This document shows, piece by piece, positions 19,884 to 30,690 of a stretch of DNA of 64,000 bases (the stretch's first letter is position 1; every line of letters starts with the position of its first letter). The stretch covers positions 62,001 through 126,000 of the forward strand of contig JAOABA010000056.1 of NCBI GenBank assembly GCA_026418625.1. Reading direction: 5' to 3'. Under the pieces are notes generated by a model. The model had not been told where the DNA came from and ran no database searches. It worked only from the letters and a program-made list of their open reading frames with translations. Source of the stretch: Candidatus Kapaibacterium sp. (GTDB taxonomy: Bacteria; Bacteroidota; Ignavibacteria; Kapaibacteriales; UBA2268). Position numbers and translations under genes: made by a program.

Positions 19884-20654
19884 ATGATAGCTTTAAAAGA
19901 ATTTGCTAAGACCGATAAAATTTTGATTGTAGCCCATCGCGGTTCTTCTGGAACTGCTCCTGAAAATACTTTGTCTGCTTTCAAACAAGCCTTGGAAGCC
20001 GGTGCAAATATGATTGAAGCTGATATTCAGGTTACCTCAGACAACGAAATTGTGGTTTTCCACGATAAAGGTTTAAGTCGAACTACCGATGGGTCTGGTT
20101 TCACGAAAAATCAGAGCTTATCCGAAATTAAATCATTGGATGCAGGTTCTTGGTTCGATGAAAAATTTTCTGGCGAAAGAATTCCCTTGCTATCTGAAGT
20201 TTTAGAGCTTATTAATAATAAAGCATATTTAAATCTGGAAATAAAAAATATCAATAACGAGCATTATCTTGACAACTTAAATAAAATACTGAGCATTCTT
20301 TTCGATTTTGGTTATCAAGACAAAGCTTTAATATCATCGTTTTATTATAATTCATTGAAATATATTAAGAGTCAGTTCCCCGAAATTCCTACGGCAGCTA
20401 TAAAAATTCCAAAGGATAACAGATTACCGTCAGAAATTGCTAATGAGATCGCTTGTGATGCTTTTGTTTGCTCGATAACAGAAATCAATGATGAAATTGT
20501 CCAAGATGCATTGAATAATAATATTTATGTTGGCATTTATTCAATTGATAAACGAGATGATTTAATCACTGCTTTAAACTTTAAGGCTAAAGCAATAGTT
20601 ACAAATTATCCTGCAAAAATTATTGAAGAATTAAAAAGTTTAAGTTTAATATAA
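19884..20654 (+). CDS. Glycerophosphodiester phosphodiesterase family protein
   Basis: VAHRGSSGTAPENTLSAFKQALEAGANMIEADIQVTSDNEIVVFHDKGLSRTTDGSG. Confidence 0.93.
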   Translation: MIALKEFAKTDKILIVAHRGSSGTAPENTLSAFKQALEAGANMIEADIQVTSDNEIVVFHDKGLSRTTDGSGFTKNQSLSEIKSLDAGSWFDEKFSGERIPLLSEVLELINNKAYLNLEIKNINNEHYLDNLNKILSILFDFGYQDKALISSFYYNSLKYIKSQFPEIPTAAIKIPKDNRLPSEIANEIACDAFVCSITEINDEIVQDALNNNIYVGIYSIDKRDDLITALNFKAKAIVTNYPAKIIEELKSLSLI

Positions 20655-20662
20655 AAACAAAC

Positions 20663-21604
20663 TTATCTTTTTATAATAAATTTTCCTCCGAAATTTCCTT
20701 TTTTACTACTTAATAAAAAGATATAACTACCCTCAGATAAGTTTTTGGTGTCTATTGAAATATTATTTGAAGAATTAGAAATACTATATTCAACTAATTT
20801 CTCGCCATTTATATTGAAAATAGAGATAGTAAAATCAATAAGTTCATCATTCCCAAGTTCTATGTTTAAAACATCATCAACAGGATTTGGGAACACTTTT
20901 TTGATTACAAAGCCATTCAAAGTTAACTCTGATTCAACATCTGTGCTGAAATCCAGAACGGGTATCATCATTAAATCAATATCAGGATTAGTTATATTTT
21001 TTGGTTTGATTGGGAAATCATAGAGATTTTCATAAACCCAATTGTTCTGATTGTCAATATACATATCGAAGCAGGTTTTTTGTAATTGCCCGTCCCCTTG
21101 AAGGTTTGTAAAGACAGACAAATAATCATCACCACTTTGTCTTGTTCTGGTATGAATCATAACTCCAAAATTTGAATTAACGTAAGCTGGTTTTTTTTCA
21201 ATAGGTAGCCAAGTGAAAACTGGATTTATTGAATTAGTATCACATTGGCTAAGTTTGAATTCTCCAACCCCAATCGCCTGCCCAGTTGGCATATCGCCAA
21301 CAGGATTAAGATGATAAACAATGATTTGATGCAAATCATCAACAACAACTTTTTTCTCGGCAAAAGCAATTAAAACACCTGCTAATCTTGACTGTCCACT
21401 GAAGACAAATTTTGAACCAAGCATAAAATACATATTGTTTGAACCTGTAAGCGGATAGGAAACATTATTGTATTCATAAGTATAAACTCTAAATCCAGAA
21501 CTTCTGATATAGTAATCATTAATTGTATCATTTTGAGAAAATAAATTAAAGTTAATCAATATAAAATTTAATAATACAAAGAAATATGGTCTCATATTTA
21601 TCAC
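20663..21604 (-). CDS. Secreted protein with T9SS type A sorting domain
   Basis: Signal peptide; C-terminal VFPNPVDDVLNIELG...LSEGSYIFLLSSKKGNFGGKFIIKR. Confidence 0.75.
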   Translation of the reverse strand: MINMRPYFFVLLNFILINFNLFSQNDTINDYYIRSSGFRVYTYEYNNVSYPLTGSNNMYFMLGSKFVFSGQSRLAGVLIAFAEKKVVVDDLHQIIVYHLNPVGDMPTGQAIGVGEFKLSQCDTNSINPVFTWLPIEKKPAYVNSNFGVMIHTRTRQSGDDYLSVFTNLQGDGQLQKTCFDMYIDNQNNWVYENLYDFPIKPKNITNPDIDLMMIPVLDFSTDVESELTLNGFVIKKVFPNPVDDVLNIELGNDELIDFTISIFNINGEKLVEYSISNSSNNISIDTKNLSEGSYIFLLSSKKGNFGGKFIIKR

Positions 21605-21672
21605 TTAGTTTTGTTAAACAAGTTAAATTTTTTGGAGCTATTTACTATAATTTATTTAGTCATAATTATAAT

Positions 21673-23655
21673 TTATTTGTCATTGGGTCTTAAATTTTTT
21701 CTGCTTTCAATGTAAGATTGCTCATTTTTATTTATAAGCGTATTAAAATCAACCGTAGGTTGTAAATCCAAGCTATTATATGTAGGTTTAATAGCAGGTG
21801 CTTGTGTTTCATTGGCTATACCATTAGGGAACTTTTGCTGTTCAACCTGTATGCGATTTTCTTCAGCCCATTTATCGTGGCGAACACCTGTAACCTGCCA
21901 TGATATTTTCATTCCGGGCTTGCCTCCAGCGATTTTAAATTTATTATTTTGTATTTCTTCAGCAATATATACTTGAGCCCAGCCACCAATGCAAGTCAGT
22001 TGGTATCTGAAATCTTTATTTAATGCTTGAAACCAATCAGGAAGAATCACTGTAGCTTCTCCTTTATCATCAAGAACCACAATCCCATCATAAATATTCT
22101 TCATATCAGGTGATTCCACAAAAGAATGACTAAGTAATTTATTTTCGGGGTCAAGCGGATGGTCAATGACGAAAGAGCCACCCTTTTTAGAAATACTTCC
22201 GTTGCATTCGATGCTACCATTAACTTGAAGAGCCAAATTTGAAGAAGAACCCTCTTTAGTAATCCTCATAGCAGGTGCATTGGTGTTAGAGGTTGATATA
22301 ATGTCACAAGCTGTGATACCAGTTTTACTTTGAGCCAGCAAAACTGGATTTGTGCTATTCCTCGATGCATCATCCGTGAATATTCCAGCTAAACCTGCTC
22401 CTTTTGTAGTTGAAAAAATAGCTGGTTGATTAAAACTAGAAATAAATACAGTTGGTTGATCAGTATTACTATTACTTTCAAACGAAGCTGCTCTACAAGC
22501 TCCGGTTGACTTAACATATAATGCAGTTCCAGTAGTTGAACCACTGGAATATGCGGAAAGTGATGCTCCGCCGTTGTCTGGATTCTGTATAATAAATGAA
22601 CCTGCGTGACCTTTTGCATTATTTACATAACCGGAGATGGCATTTCCTTCACCTTGAGTAATACCAACAAGTGCAGATTCTTGATTAGATTCATTCTTAT
22701 TGATAAAATATCCCGCTGACCCTAATCCACGATTATCGCCAATAACTGTTGATTTAGAATTTTTACCGTTTTCAGTAAAAAACCAACCCGAAACGCCTGA
22801 TTCACCTGTTTGCCTGCAATATATTCCATCGCCTTTGCCTAAATGGTTAATATACATTCCAAAGTTTGTATTCAGCTTGTTATCTAAAATAAATGATGCA
22901 CCTCTACCCATACCATAATGGTATCCGTAGAATGCTTCATGAATATTATCATTATGATAAATTTCGGATATAATACCTTTTGAATCTTTGGAATAAACAG
23001 CAATTTTAAATGCACAATAGCCAGTCAAAACATCTATTAAATCATAAATTCTATCTTGCGTAATATCAGAGTTTTTGCCAGTTGTTTTTGATTCCATTCC
23101 TTTTGACATAGTCAGAACGCTTCAGGTTCCGTTTTGTTTCAAGGTTAAAGCAGGTTTGTCCGAGGTTACTTCTGTGTTAGCCGGCTCGGAATTTGTAACA
23201 ATTTTTGCCCATTTTACTGTTGAGTCTCGATATGTAAGGACATCTCCATCATTTGCATTTGTATAGTCTAAAGTTTTTGCTACCATACTATAAGGAACTG
23301 CAGTCAATTGTATATATGGTTTAATTTCAGGGTCATTACCTATTTTTATACCCAAATAAAGAGGCTTGTAAAAATTGACGTTTTTAGAACTAAACTTCGT
23401 CTTCTGCCCAAGAAAAACATTCACATAGCCATTTTTGATTTCTACTTCTTGAGTTTCAGACCAGATTGGAACTGATGAAAAAATATTATCGTAGAGACTG
23501 AAGGTAAGCTGATATTTTCCATCATCAATTTTTTTTCCGCTACTTTCAGATACAAGGGCTTGATAATTGAACGTTTCAGGAATTTGGCTACAAACTGAGG
23601 CTCTGAAGAAAATTGAAATAAAAAAAACAGCTAATAAAGTGGAGATTTGTTTCAT
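21673..23655 (-). pseudogene. Large putative surface protein interrupted by one in-frame TGA (track ORFs 23122..23721 and 21673..23109)
   Basis: ATG at 23655 with gagg RBS and signal peptide (MKQISTLLAVFFISIFFRASVCSQIPETFNYQALVSESSG); frame stops at TGA 23122-23124 (...LKQNGT*) and continues in the same frame through SVLT-MSKGMESK... to 21673. The second ORF has no signal peptide and no evident RBS. Confidence 0.7.
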
Positions 23656-23877
23656 AAAAACCTCATTAAATAATTCGAACTTATTTATTTTTTTTTCATT
23701 AGTATTTCGAATTTTACTCATTTCTAATATTTTTTTACAAACTTATGCAAAAAAAAAATTAAACAAAATCAATAATGATAAAAAACAAATAGGAAATCTT
23801 TTTTTATTAATTATAGTTCAAATACATTATAATTCATAATTTTGTAATCTTTAATTGTCAAAAAATTAGGAAAGAAA

Positions 23878-25212
23878 ATGTCTTATAATGTTGGAATAAT
23901 CGGAACCGGTTATGTTGGGCTTGTAACAGGAACCTGTTTTGCTGCCACCGGAAATAACGTCTTTTGTATTGATATTATCCCAGAAAAGATTGAAAAATTA
24001 AAGCAGGGGATATCACCAATTTACGAACCCGGTCTCGAAACCTTGTTGCAAAGGAATATCAGGGAGGAAAGATTACACTTTTCAACTGAATTAAATGATG
24101 CGGTCGAAAATTGTAAAATCATCTTTCTTTGTCTGCCTACTCCTCCTAATGAGGACGGTTCCGCAGATTTACAGCACGTTTTAAGAGTTGCAGGTGAGAT
24201 TGCCAATATTATCAAGAACAAAAACCTAACTGAAAAGAAAATAATCGTAAACAAAAGCACTGTTCCTGTAGGAACAACTTCAAAAATCAGGGAAATTATC
24301 AGAGAAATAATTCCAGACAAAGAATTTGCAGTTTGCAGTAATCCAGAATTTCTTCGTGAAGGATTTGCTCTCGAAGATGCATTAAAGCCAGAAAGAATAG
24401 TTATCGGGACAGATGATAAAGAAGCTGAAGAAATTTTGAGGGACCTGTATGTTCCCTTTGTCCGCAGTGGTAATCCAATTTATGTGTTCGATGAAAAAAG
24501 TGCAGAAGTTGTTAAATATGCTGCAAATTCTTTCCTTGCCGTGAAAATTTCTTTTATGAATGATATTTCAGCTTACTGCGAAAAAGTTGGAGCAGATATT
24601 GATAAAGTTCGTTTGGGGATAGGTTCTGACAGCAGAATTGGAAAGAGATTTTTGTTTGCTGGAATAGGATATGGTGGTTCCTGTTTTCCAAAAGATGTCA
24701 GGGCATTAATTCATTCATCAGAACAAGAAAATGTTTCACTTGATATCATCAAGGCAGCCCAAAAAGTAAATGAAAAGCAGATTAATAGATTCATTGACAA
24801 AATTCTGGCAAGGTTTAACGGGGATGTCTCAAATTTGAAATTTGCTTTATGGGGTTTGTCTTTCAAACCTGACACAGATGACGTAAGGGAAGCTCCAGCT
24901 TTCAGAATTATTGATAGATTGCTTGAAGGCGGAGCAAAAATTGATGCTTACGATCCTGAAGCTATGCCCAATACAGAGCAGAAATACGGCAATAAGATTT
25001 CTTATGCTAAAAATATGTATCATTGTCTTGCTGACTCTGATGCTTTGATTATAGCCACCGAATGGACTGTATTCAGAAATCCCGATTTCGGTAAGATAAA
25101 GAACTTAATGAAACAACATATCATTTTTGACGGTAGAAACCTATTCTCGCTTGACGAGATGCGAGAGCTCAAATTTGAATACTATTCAATCGGCAGAAAA
25201 GAAATCAAATAG
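23878..25212 (+). CDS. ugd: UDP-glucose 6-dehydrogenase
   Basis: VGIIGTGYVGLVTGTCFAATGNNVFCID; NPEFLREGFALEDALKPERIVIG; GIGYGGSCFPKDVRAL. Confidence 0.94.
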   Translation: MSYNVGIIGTGYVGLVTGTCFAATGNNVFCIDIIPEKIEKLKQGISPIYEPGLETLLQRNIREERLHFSTELNDAVENCKIIFLCLPTPPNEDGSADLQHVLRVAGEIANIIKNKNLTEKKIIVNKSTVPVGTTSKIREIIREIIPDKEFAVCSNPEFLREGFALEDALKPERIVIGTDDKEAEEILRDLYVPFVRSGNPIYVFDEKSAEVVKYAANSFLAVKISFMNDISAYCEKVGADIDKVRLGIGSDSRIGKRFLFAGIGYGGSCFPKDVRALIHSSEQENVSLDIIKAAQKVNEKQINRFIDKILARFNGDVSNLKFALWGLSFKPDTDDVREAPAFRIIDRLLEGGAKIDAYDPEAMPNTEQKYGNKISYAKNMYHCLADSDALIIATEWTVFRNPDFGKIKNLMKQHIIFDGRNLFSLDEMRELKFEYYSIGRKEIK

Positions 25213-25225
25213 CTAAAAGAAATTT

Positions 25226-28200
25226 TTAACTCACACTTACATTTTTTCCGTGACAGTGTTTATATTTTTTACCGCTGCCGCAAGGACAGGGATCATTTCT
25301 GCCAACTGTTTTCTCAGTCTTTCTATATGTTGAAACCTTTACTTCAGGTTGTTCTTGACCACCACCGCCACCACCCACGAGGTATGATGGAATTTGGGAG
25401 GAGTGTGTGAATCTCATTGAACCGGAGTCTGTTACAGTTCTTCTGATTCTGGGAAGTCCGTCGGGTCCGATTTCCTCTTTAGCACCACGATAACCAGCGG
25501 GAACTCTGCGTTCAACAACTCTTGGGAAGTATTTTAAAACAAGATTAACAGACTCTCTATTAATATCTTTAATTAACTGAACGAAAAGATGGTAAGCTTC
25601 GGATTTGTATTCAAGCAAGGGATCTTTTTGACCGTAACTTCTCAAATGGATACCTTCTTTGAGTTCGTCCATCTCTCTTAAATGTTCTCTCCATTTTTCA
25701 TCAATAGTCTGAAGAACAGCTATTCTTTCCAAATTTGCCATAAATTCTGTGCCGAGCATTTCTTCTTTTCTATTGTAGAAATCTAAAACAGCGGACATAA
25801 TTCGCTTGATAACTTCATCTTTGCTTAATTTTTCGAATTCTTCCTGTGTCATTTTGACGTCAGACAAAAGATTAGCCCTGACGGTATTAAGTAAGCCAGT
25901 TAAATTCAAATCGGGATGATATTCATCATACCATTCTTCGACAAGTTCTTCAATAGAGTCAATAATTTCGCCTTTAAGCCTTTCGCCAAATAGAGCAAAT
26001 CTTCTTCTTGAATATATAACCTCTCTTTGCTGATTCATAACATTATCATATTCAAGAAGTCTTTTTCTGATACCGAAATTGTTTTCTTCGACTTTCTTCT
26101 GGGCTCTTTCAACATTTTTTGTGAGCATTGGGTGTTGGATGGCTTCGCCATCGGCTATTTTAAGGCCACTCATCACGTTGGCAACTTTTTCTCCGCCAAA
26201 GAGTCTCATCAGATCATCTTCAAGAGAAATGAAAAATTGAGATGAACCGGGATCGCCCTGTCTTCCGGCTCTACCTCTTAATTGGCGGTCAATTCTACGT
26301 GCATCGTGTCTTTCAGAGCCAATAATAGCTAAGCCACCATTTTTTCTGACTTCGTGGTCTAATTTAATGTCAGTTCCACGCCCTGCCATATTAGTAGCAA
26401 TAGTAACACTACCTTTTTTCCCTGCATTTGCAATTATTTCAGCTTCTCTTTGGTGTTGCTTAGCGTTTAATACATTATGATGGATTTTTCTTCGTTGCAG
26501 CATCTTGCTGAGTATTTCTGATACTTCAACGCTTGTTGTTCCAACAAGAATCGCTCTGTTATTTTTTAGCTCTTTCTCTATTTCATTAATAATTGCATTA
26601 TATTTTTCTCGCTTTGTTTTGAAAATTAAATCGTCTCGGTCTTCGCGAATAACAGGTTTGTTTGTTGGAATGACTACAACATCCAATTTGTAAATTTTTT
26701 CAAACTCGGCAGCTTCTGTCTCCGCAGTTCCGGTCATACCAGCTAATTTTCTATAAAGTCTGAAATAATTTTGCAAGGTTATGGTAGCCAGAGTTTGAGT
26801 GTCTCGCTCAACTGTAACATTTTCTTTAGCCTCGATAGCTTGATGGAGACCTTCTGAATATCTTCTGCCTTCGAGGATTCTGCCGGTGAATTCATCAACA
26901 ATTTGAACTTTGCCATCCTGAACTACATATTCAACATCTTTTTCGTAGAGCGAATAAGCTCTTAAAAGTTGGTGGATTGTATGAATTCTATCGCTTCGCT
27001 CAGCATAAAGCAAATTGGCTTCATCAATTTTTCTTTGTTTTTCTTCTGGTTTTAGTGTAGAGTCCCCTTCAATAGCGCTCATAATGGCTGCTATATCAGG
27101 AATAACAAACATATCTGGATCTTCCTGACCTATGATTAATAGGTTTCTCCCTTTTTCTGTAATATCTATCTGGTGATTTTTTTCATCAATAGTATAATAT
27201 AACTCATCATCAATTTCATGCATCCTGACACCTTGATCTCGCAGAAAGAATAATTCGGTTTCTTTCAGCAATTTCTGATTTTCAGGTTCCTGAAGTAATT
27301 TAGCTAATTTTTTGTGTTTTGGAAGACCTCTATGGCATCTTAGGAGGAGCATCCCAGCTTTTTCTCTATCTTCCTTGGAATTCGATTCAAGATATTTAGG
27401 GATTTCGGATGTAATCTGATTGATAAGTTTATTTTGAGCTTCGACCAACCTTTTAACTCTTGGGTTCATTTCGTCAAATTTCTGATCTGAAGCCTGACCG
27501 ACAGGACCTGAGATAATCAAAGGTGTTCTTGCTTCATCTATTAAAACGGAATCTACTTCATCAACAATGGCATACCAGTGTTCGCGTTGAACCATCTGGT
27601 CCTTGTCAATAACCATATTATCTCTCAGATAGTCAAATCCGAATTCGTTGTTCGTTCCATAAGTAATGTCAAGGTTATAAATTTTCTTTCGAGTCTCGCT
27701 ATCCATATTGGATTGAATAGCACCAACCGTAACACCTAAAAACTCAAAGACTGGCTTCATCCATTCGGAGTCTCTACGTGCGAGATAATCATTAACAGTT
27801 ACTAAATGGACGCCCTTTCCAGCAAGTGCATTAAGATAGAGAGGCAACACAGCAACCAATGTCTTTCCTTCGCCTGTAGCCATTTCGGCTATTTTTCCTT
27901 GATGTAGAACTATACCCCCCATCAATTGAACATCAAAGGGAACCATATCCCAAGTGTAAGACTGTCCAACATATTCATATCTATATTGGGATTCTGTTAA
28001 TCTTTTGCAGGCTTGTTTGACTACAGCAAAAGCTTCAGGAAGTAGTTCATCGAGAGTATCGTTTATTGTTGAAAATATTTCGTTATCAATTTCTTTAATT
28101 CTATCCTTTATATCAAGTGTTTCCTCTACTTCAAGGACTTCATTAATAAGTCTTGCTTTTAAAGTTTCTTTTTCTTCTTCGAGTTCTTTCGTTCTTTCTT

Positions 28201-28360
28201 TGATTATATTTTTAAATTCATCAGTTTTGGCTTTTAATTCTTCGTCGGTCAGTGAGTCTAACTCGCTGTATATTCTATTAATTTCAGCAACAATTGGCTC
28301 CATCAATTTTCTATCACGGTCATGCTTGGTTCCGACTAACTTTTTTAAAAAATTAAACAT
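25226..28360 (-). CDS. secA: Preprotein translocase ATPase SecA
   Basis: MATGEGKTLVAVLPLYLNALAGKGVHLVTVNDYLARRD; IVDEVDSVLIDEARTPLIISG; C-terminal SEC-C zinc motif CPCGSGKKYKHCHGK. Confidence 0.97.
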   Translation of the reverse strand: MFNFLKKLVGTKHDRDRKLMEPIVAEINRIYSELDSLTDEELKAKTDEFKNIIKERTKELEEEKETLKARLINEVLEVEETLDIKDRIKEIDNEIFSTINDTLDELLPEAFAVVKQACKRLTESQYRYEYVGQSYTWDMVPFDVQLMGGIVLHQGKIAEMATGEGKTLVAVLPLYLNALAGKGVHLVTVNDYLARRDSEWMKPVFEFLGVTVGAIQSNMDSETRKKIYNLDITYGTNNEFGFDYLRDNMVIDKDQMVQREHWYAIVDEVDSVLIDEARTPLIISGPVGQASDQKFDEMNPRVKRLVEAQNKLINQITSEIPKYLESNSKEDREKAGMLLLRCHRGLPKHKKLAKLLQEPENQKLLKETELFFLRDQGVRMHEIDDELYYTIDEKNHQIDITEKGRNLLIIGQEDPDMFVIPDIAAIMSAIEGDSTLKPEEKQRKIDEANLLYAERSDRIHTIHQLLRAYSLYEKDVEYVVQDGKVQIVDEFTGRILEGRRYSEGLHQAIEAKENVTVERDTQTLATITLQNYFRLYRKLAGMTGTAETEAAEFEKIYKLDVVVIPTNKPVIREDRDDLIFKTKREKYNAIINEIEKELKNNRAILVGTTSVEVSEILSKMLQRRKIHHNVLNAKQHQREAEIIANAGKKGSVTIATNMAGRGTDIKLDHEVRKNGGLAIIGSERHDARRIDRQLRGRAGRQGDPGSSQFFISLEDDLMRLFGGEKVANVMSGLKIADGEAIQHPMLTKNVERAQKKVEENNFGIRKRLLEYDNVMNQQREVIYSRRRFALFGERLKGEIIDSIEELVEEWYDEYHPDLNLTGLLNTVRANLLSDVKMTQEEFEKLSKDEVIKRIMSAVLDFYNRKEEMLGTEFMANLERIAVLQTIDEKWREHLREMDELKEGIHLRSYGQKDPLLEYKSEAYHLFVQLIKDINRESVNLVLKYFPRVVERRVPAGYRGAKEEIGPDGLPRIRRTVTDSGSMRFTHSSQIPSYLVGGGGGGQEQPEVKVSTYRKTEKTVGRNDPCPCGSGKKYKHCHGKNVSVS

Positions 28361-28492
28361 ATTTTTTCCTTTAATAATTTTGACTTTTTAAAGACGATGA
28401 ATAAACATCAGTATTTCTGTTTCAAGATTTTACTTTGATTAAATATAACTTTTTGATTAATTTAGATAATTTAAACTTGAAAATATTGTTAT

Positions 28493-29230
28493 ATGGAAAA
28501 GGTTTTGATAATAGGTGCTTGTTCAGCAATAGCTCAAGAAACAGCGAAATTGTTTGCAAAAGATGGTGCAGCGTTATATCTTGCAGATTTAAAAAAGGGA
28601 AGACTTGAGTCGGTTAAATCAGATATTTTAACAAGGTATGAAACCAAAATATTCATCGAAGAATTTGACGCTCTTAACTTTGATAAACATCAAGAATTAA
28701 TCGAAAATGCTTCGAAAGCCCTAAATGGAATTGATATTGTTCTTATAGCTTATGGCACACTCCCTGATCAAACCTCAATTCAAAAAGATTATCCAGCTAT
28801 ATTAAGAGAGTTTAACATAAATTGTGTCAGCGTAATCTCCCTTTCTTCGATTGTGGCAAATTATTTTGAGGAAAAGCAAAAAGGTACTCTTGCTGTTATA
28901 TCCTCAGTTGCCGGTGATAGAGGCAGACAAAGCAATTATATATACGGTGCTGCCAAAGGAGGTGTCTCAGTTTTCCTTCAAGGTTTACGCAATAGAATGT
29001 TTCATTCCAATGTTAATATAATCACTATTAAACCGGGGTTGGTTGATACTCCAATGACTGCACATCTACCTAAGAACTTTCTCTTTGCGTCCGCTGAATC
29101 AGTTGGCAGAGGCATTTATGAAGCAATCAAACTGAAAAAAGATGTAGTTTATCTCCCTTGGTTCTGGAAATTTATTATGTGTATAGTAAAAGCAATTCCC
29201 GAAAGTTTATTTAAAAAAATGAAATTATAA
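28493..29230 (+). CDS. Short-chain dehydrogenase/reductase family protein
   Basis: LIIGACSAIAQETAKLFAKDGAALYLADL; active-site SSVAGDRGRQSNYIYGAAKGG. Confidence 0.88.
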   Translation: MEKVLIIGACSAIAQETAKLFAKDGAALYLADLKKGRLESVKSDILTRYETKIFIEEFDALNFDKHQELIENASKALNGIDIVLIAYGTLPDQTSIQKDYPAILREFNINCVSVISLSSIVANYFEEKQKGTLAVISSVAGDRGRQSNYIYGAAKGGVSVFLQGLRNRMFHSNVNIITIKPGLVDTPMTAHLPKNFLFASAESVGRGIYEAIKLKKDVVYLPWFWKFIMCIVKAIPESLFKKMKL

Positions 29231-29417
29231 AAATCTCGAGAAATCAATCCAGTTTTTTCTTTCGATTTATTCATCAGAAAATAATTAATGGGTGTCTTCG
29301 TTAATTATTTGATTTTATTTTGATTAACTTAATTATTAACAAAGTTTAATTTATTTTTAATTAGTATTAATTTTTTTAATTATAATTTTGATATCGGTTT
29401 TGAGCCGATATTGAAAA

Positions 29418-30596
29418 ATGTTCAGAAATAAAAAAATATTACAAAGCACAAATCTAAGTTTCAATCAAGAATCACAAAGATTATCAGGTTTGGATTTAGC
29501 AAGAATCATCGCAATGATAATGATGGTTCAGGGGCATGTTATTTTCGAATTAACCAATCCAGCCCTTATAGATTACAACAATTTAACTTGGAATATCTGG
29601 AACTTTTTCCGTGGTCTGACAGCCCCTATTTTTCTTACAGTTTCAGGTATTGTTCAGGTTTTTGCCAATAAAAGAGATGAAACTGGTATCTTACCCAAAA
29701 AGACAATCTCACGAAGAATTTTCGTTGCAGTTAACTTAATTTTAATTGGGTATCTTTTAGTATTTCCAGCAGAGAAAATTTTCCATTTACCATTTGTAGA
29801 AAGCACCGTTTGGGGTTATTTCTTTCAGGTTAATGTTCTTCAAATGATTGGTGTTTCTTTGCTAATAGTTCTTTTATTATTTAAGCTAACAAAAAATGAT
29901 AAAAGTTTAGGCTTAGCTTCGCTCTTTGGAGCTATTGCAGTATTTTCCCTGACGCCCTTCGTTTTTTTGGTTGATTGGTTTAAATATTTACCTATTCCAA
30001 TAGCAGCTTATCTTTCAATAGATAAGGGAACATTATTTCCAATCTTTCCTTATACAGGTTTTATTTTAGCTGGTGTTGCGGTTGGAACCTATCTAAAGTC
30101 TCTTCCGAAGGAAAAACGATATAAAAATATAATTAGATATGCTCCTATTGTTGGGATAGCCCTTTTAATAATTAGTTACTTTGTTTCATTAATATTTAAT
30201 CCATACAACAGTTTATTTTTCGATCCATTGAAGGCAAATCCCGGGACTTCCATAATGAGATTGGGTTGTGTCTTGATTTTCATTAGTATAGTTTCAATAA
30301 TTTATCAGTTTACTCAGAAATTTTCCAATTTCTATTCAATTTTAGGTAAAAGAGCACTCTTTGTTTATGTTGCACACTTAATTTTACTTTATGGAATACC
30401 TTGGATACCAAGCATTGGGAGATTAAAGCCCGGAGGCTTTTCGCTTGAATTCACAATCCCATTTGCAATATTAATCATACTAATTTCTTTATCTTCAGCC
30501 TATTTCTATGAAGTTTCGATAGCTCGAAACTTTAAGAGAAAAGTTATCTTTAGATATTCTCTCACTGCTTTAATTGCATATCTTCTTTTTGTGTGA
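29418..30596 (+). CDS. DUF1624/acyltransferase-like multi-TM protein
   Basis: RLSGLDLARIIAMIMMVQGHVIFELTNP...FFRGLTAPIFLTVSGIV typical of the heparan N-acetyltransferase/acyltransferase-3-like superfamily; about 10 TM segments. Confidence 0.7.
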   Translation: MFRNKKILQSTNLSFNQESQRLSGLDLARIIAMIMMVQGHVIFELTNPALIDYNNLTWNIWNFFRGLTAPIFLTVSGIVQVFANKRDETGILPKKTISRRIFVAVNLILIGYLLVFPAEKIFHLPFVESTVWGYFFQVNVLQMIGVSLLIVLLLFKLTKNDKSLGLASLFGAIAVFSLTPFVFLVDWFKYLPIPIAAYLSIDKGTLFPIFPYTGFILAGVAVGTYLKSLPKEKRYKNIIRYAPIVGIALLIISYFVSLIFNPYNSLFFDPLKANPGTSIMRLGCVLIFISIVSIIYQFTQKFSNFYSILGKRALFVYVAHLILLYGIPWIPSIGRLKPGGFSLEFTIPFAILIILISLSSAYFYEVSIARNFKRKVIFRYSLTALIAYLLFV

Positions 30597-30690
30597 AAAG
30601 TAACCTATTAAATCCATAACAAAATCTTTATTTTTCAGAACATTAGATTTTTTAATAACTTTGCATTTTTGAATTTTCATTTATCAATTA

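Noticed and set aside
23122-23124. TGA as a selenocysteine codon
   Set aside because: Context (NGT-U-SVLT) is not a redox motif and the protein resembles a structural surface protein; nonsense mutation or sequence error is more likely, though listed for checking.
28005-28391. 128-aa plus-strand ORF antisense to secA
   Set aside because: Ser/Phe-rich shadow ORF lying over the strongly supported secA frame; no RBS or motif.
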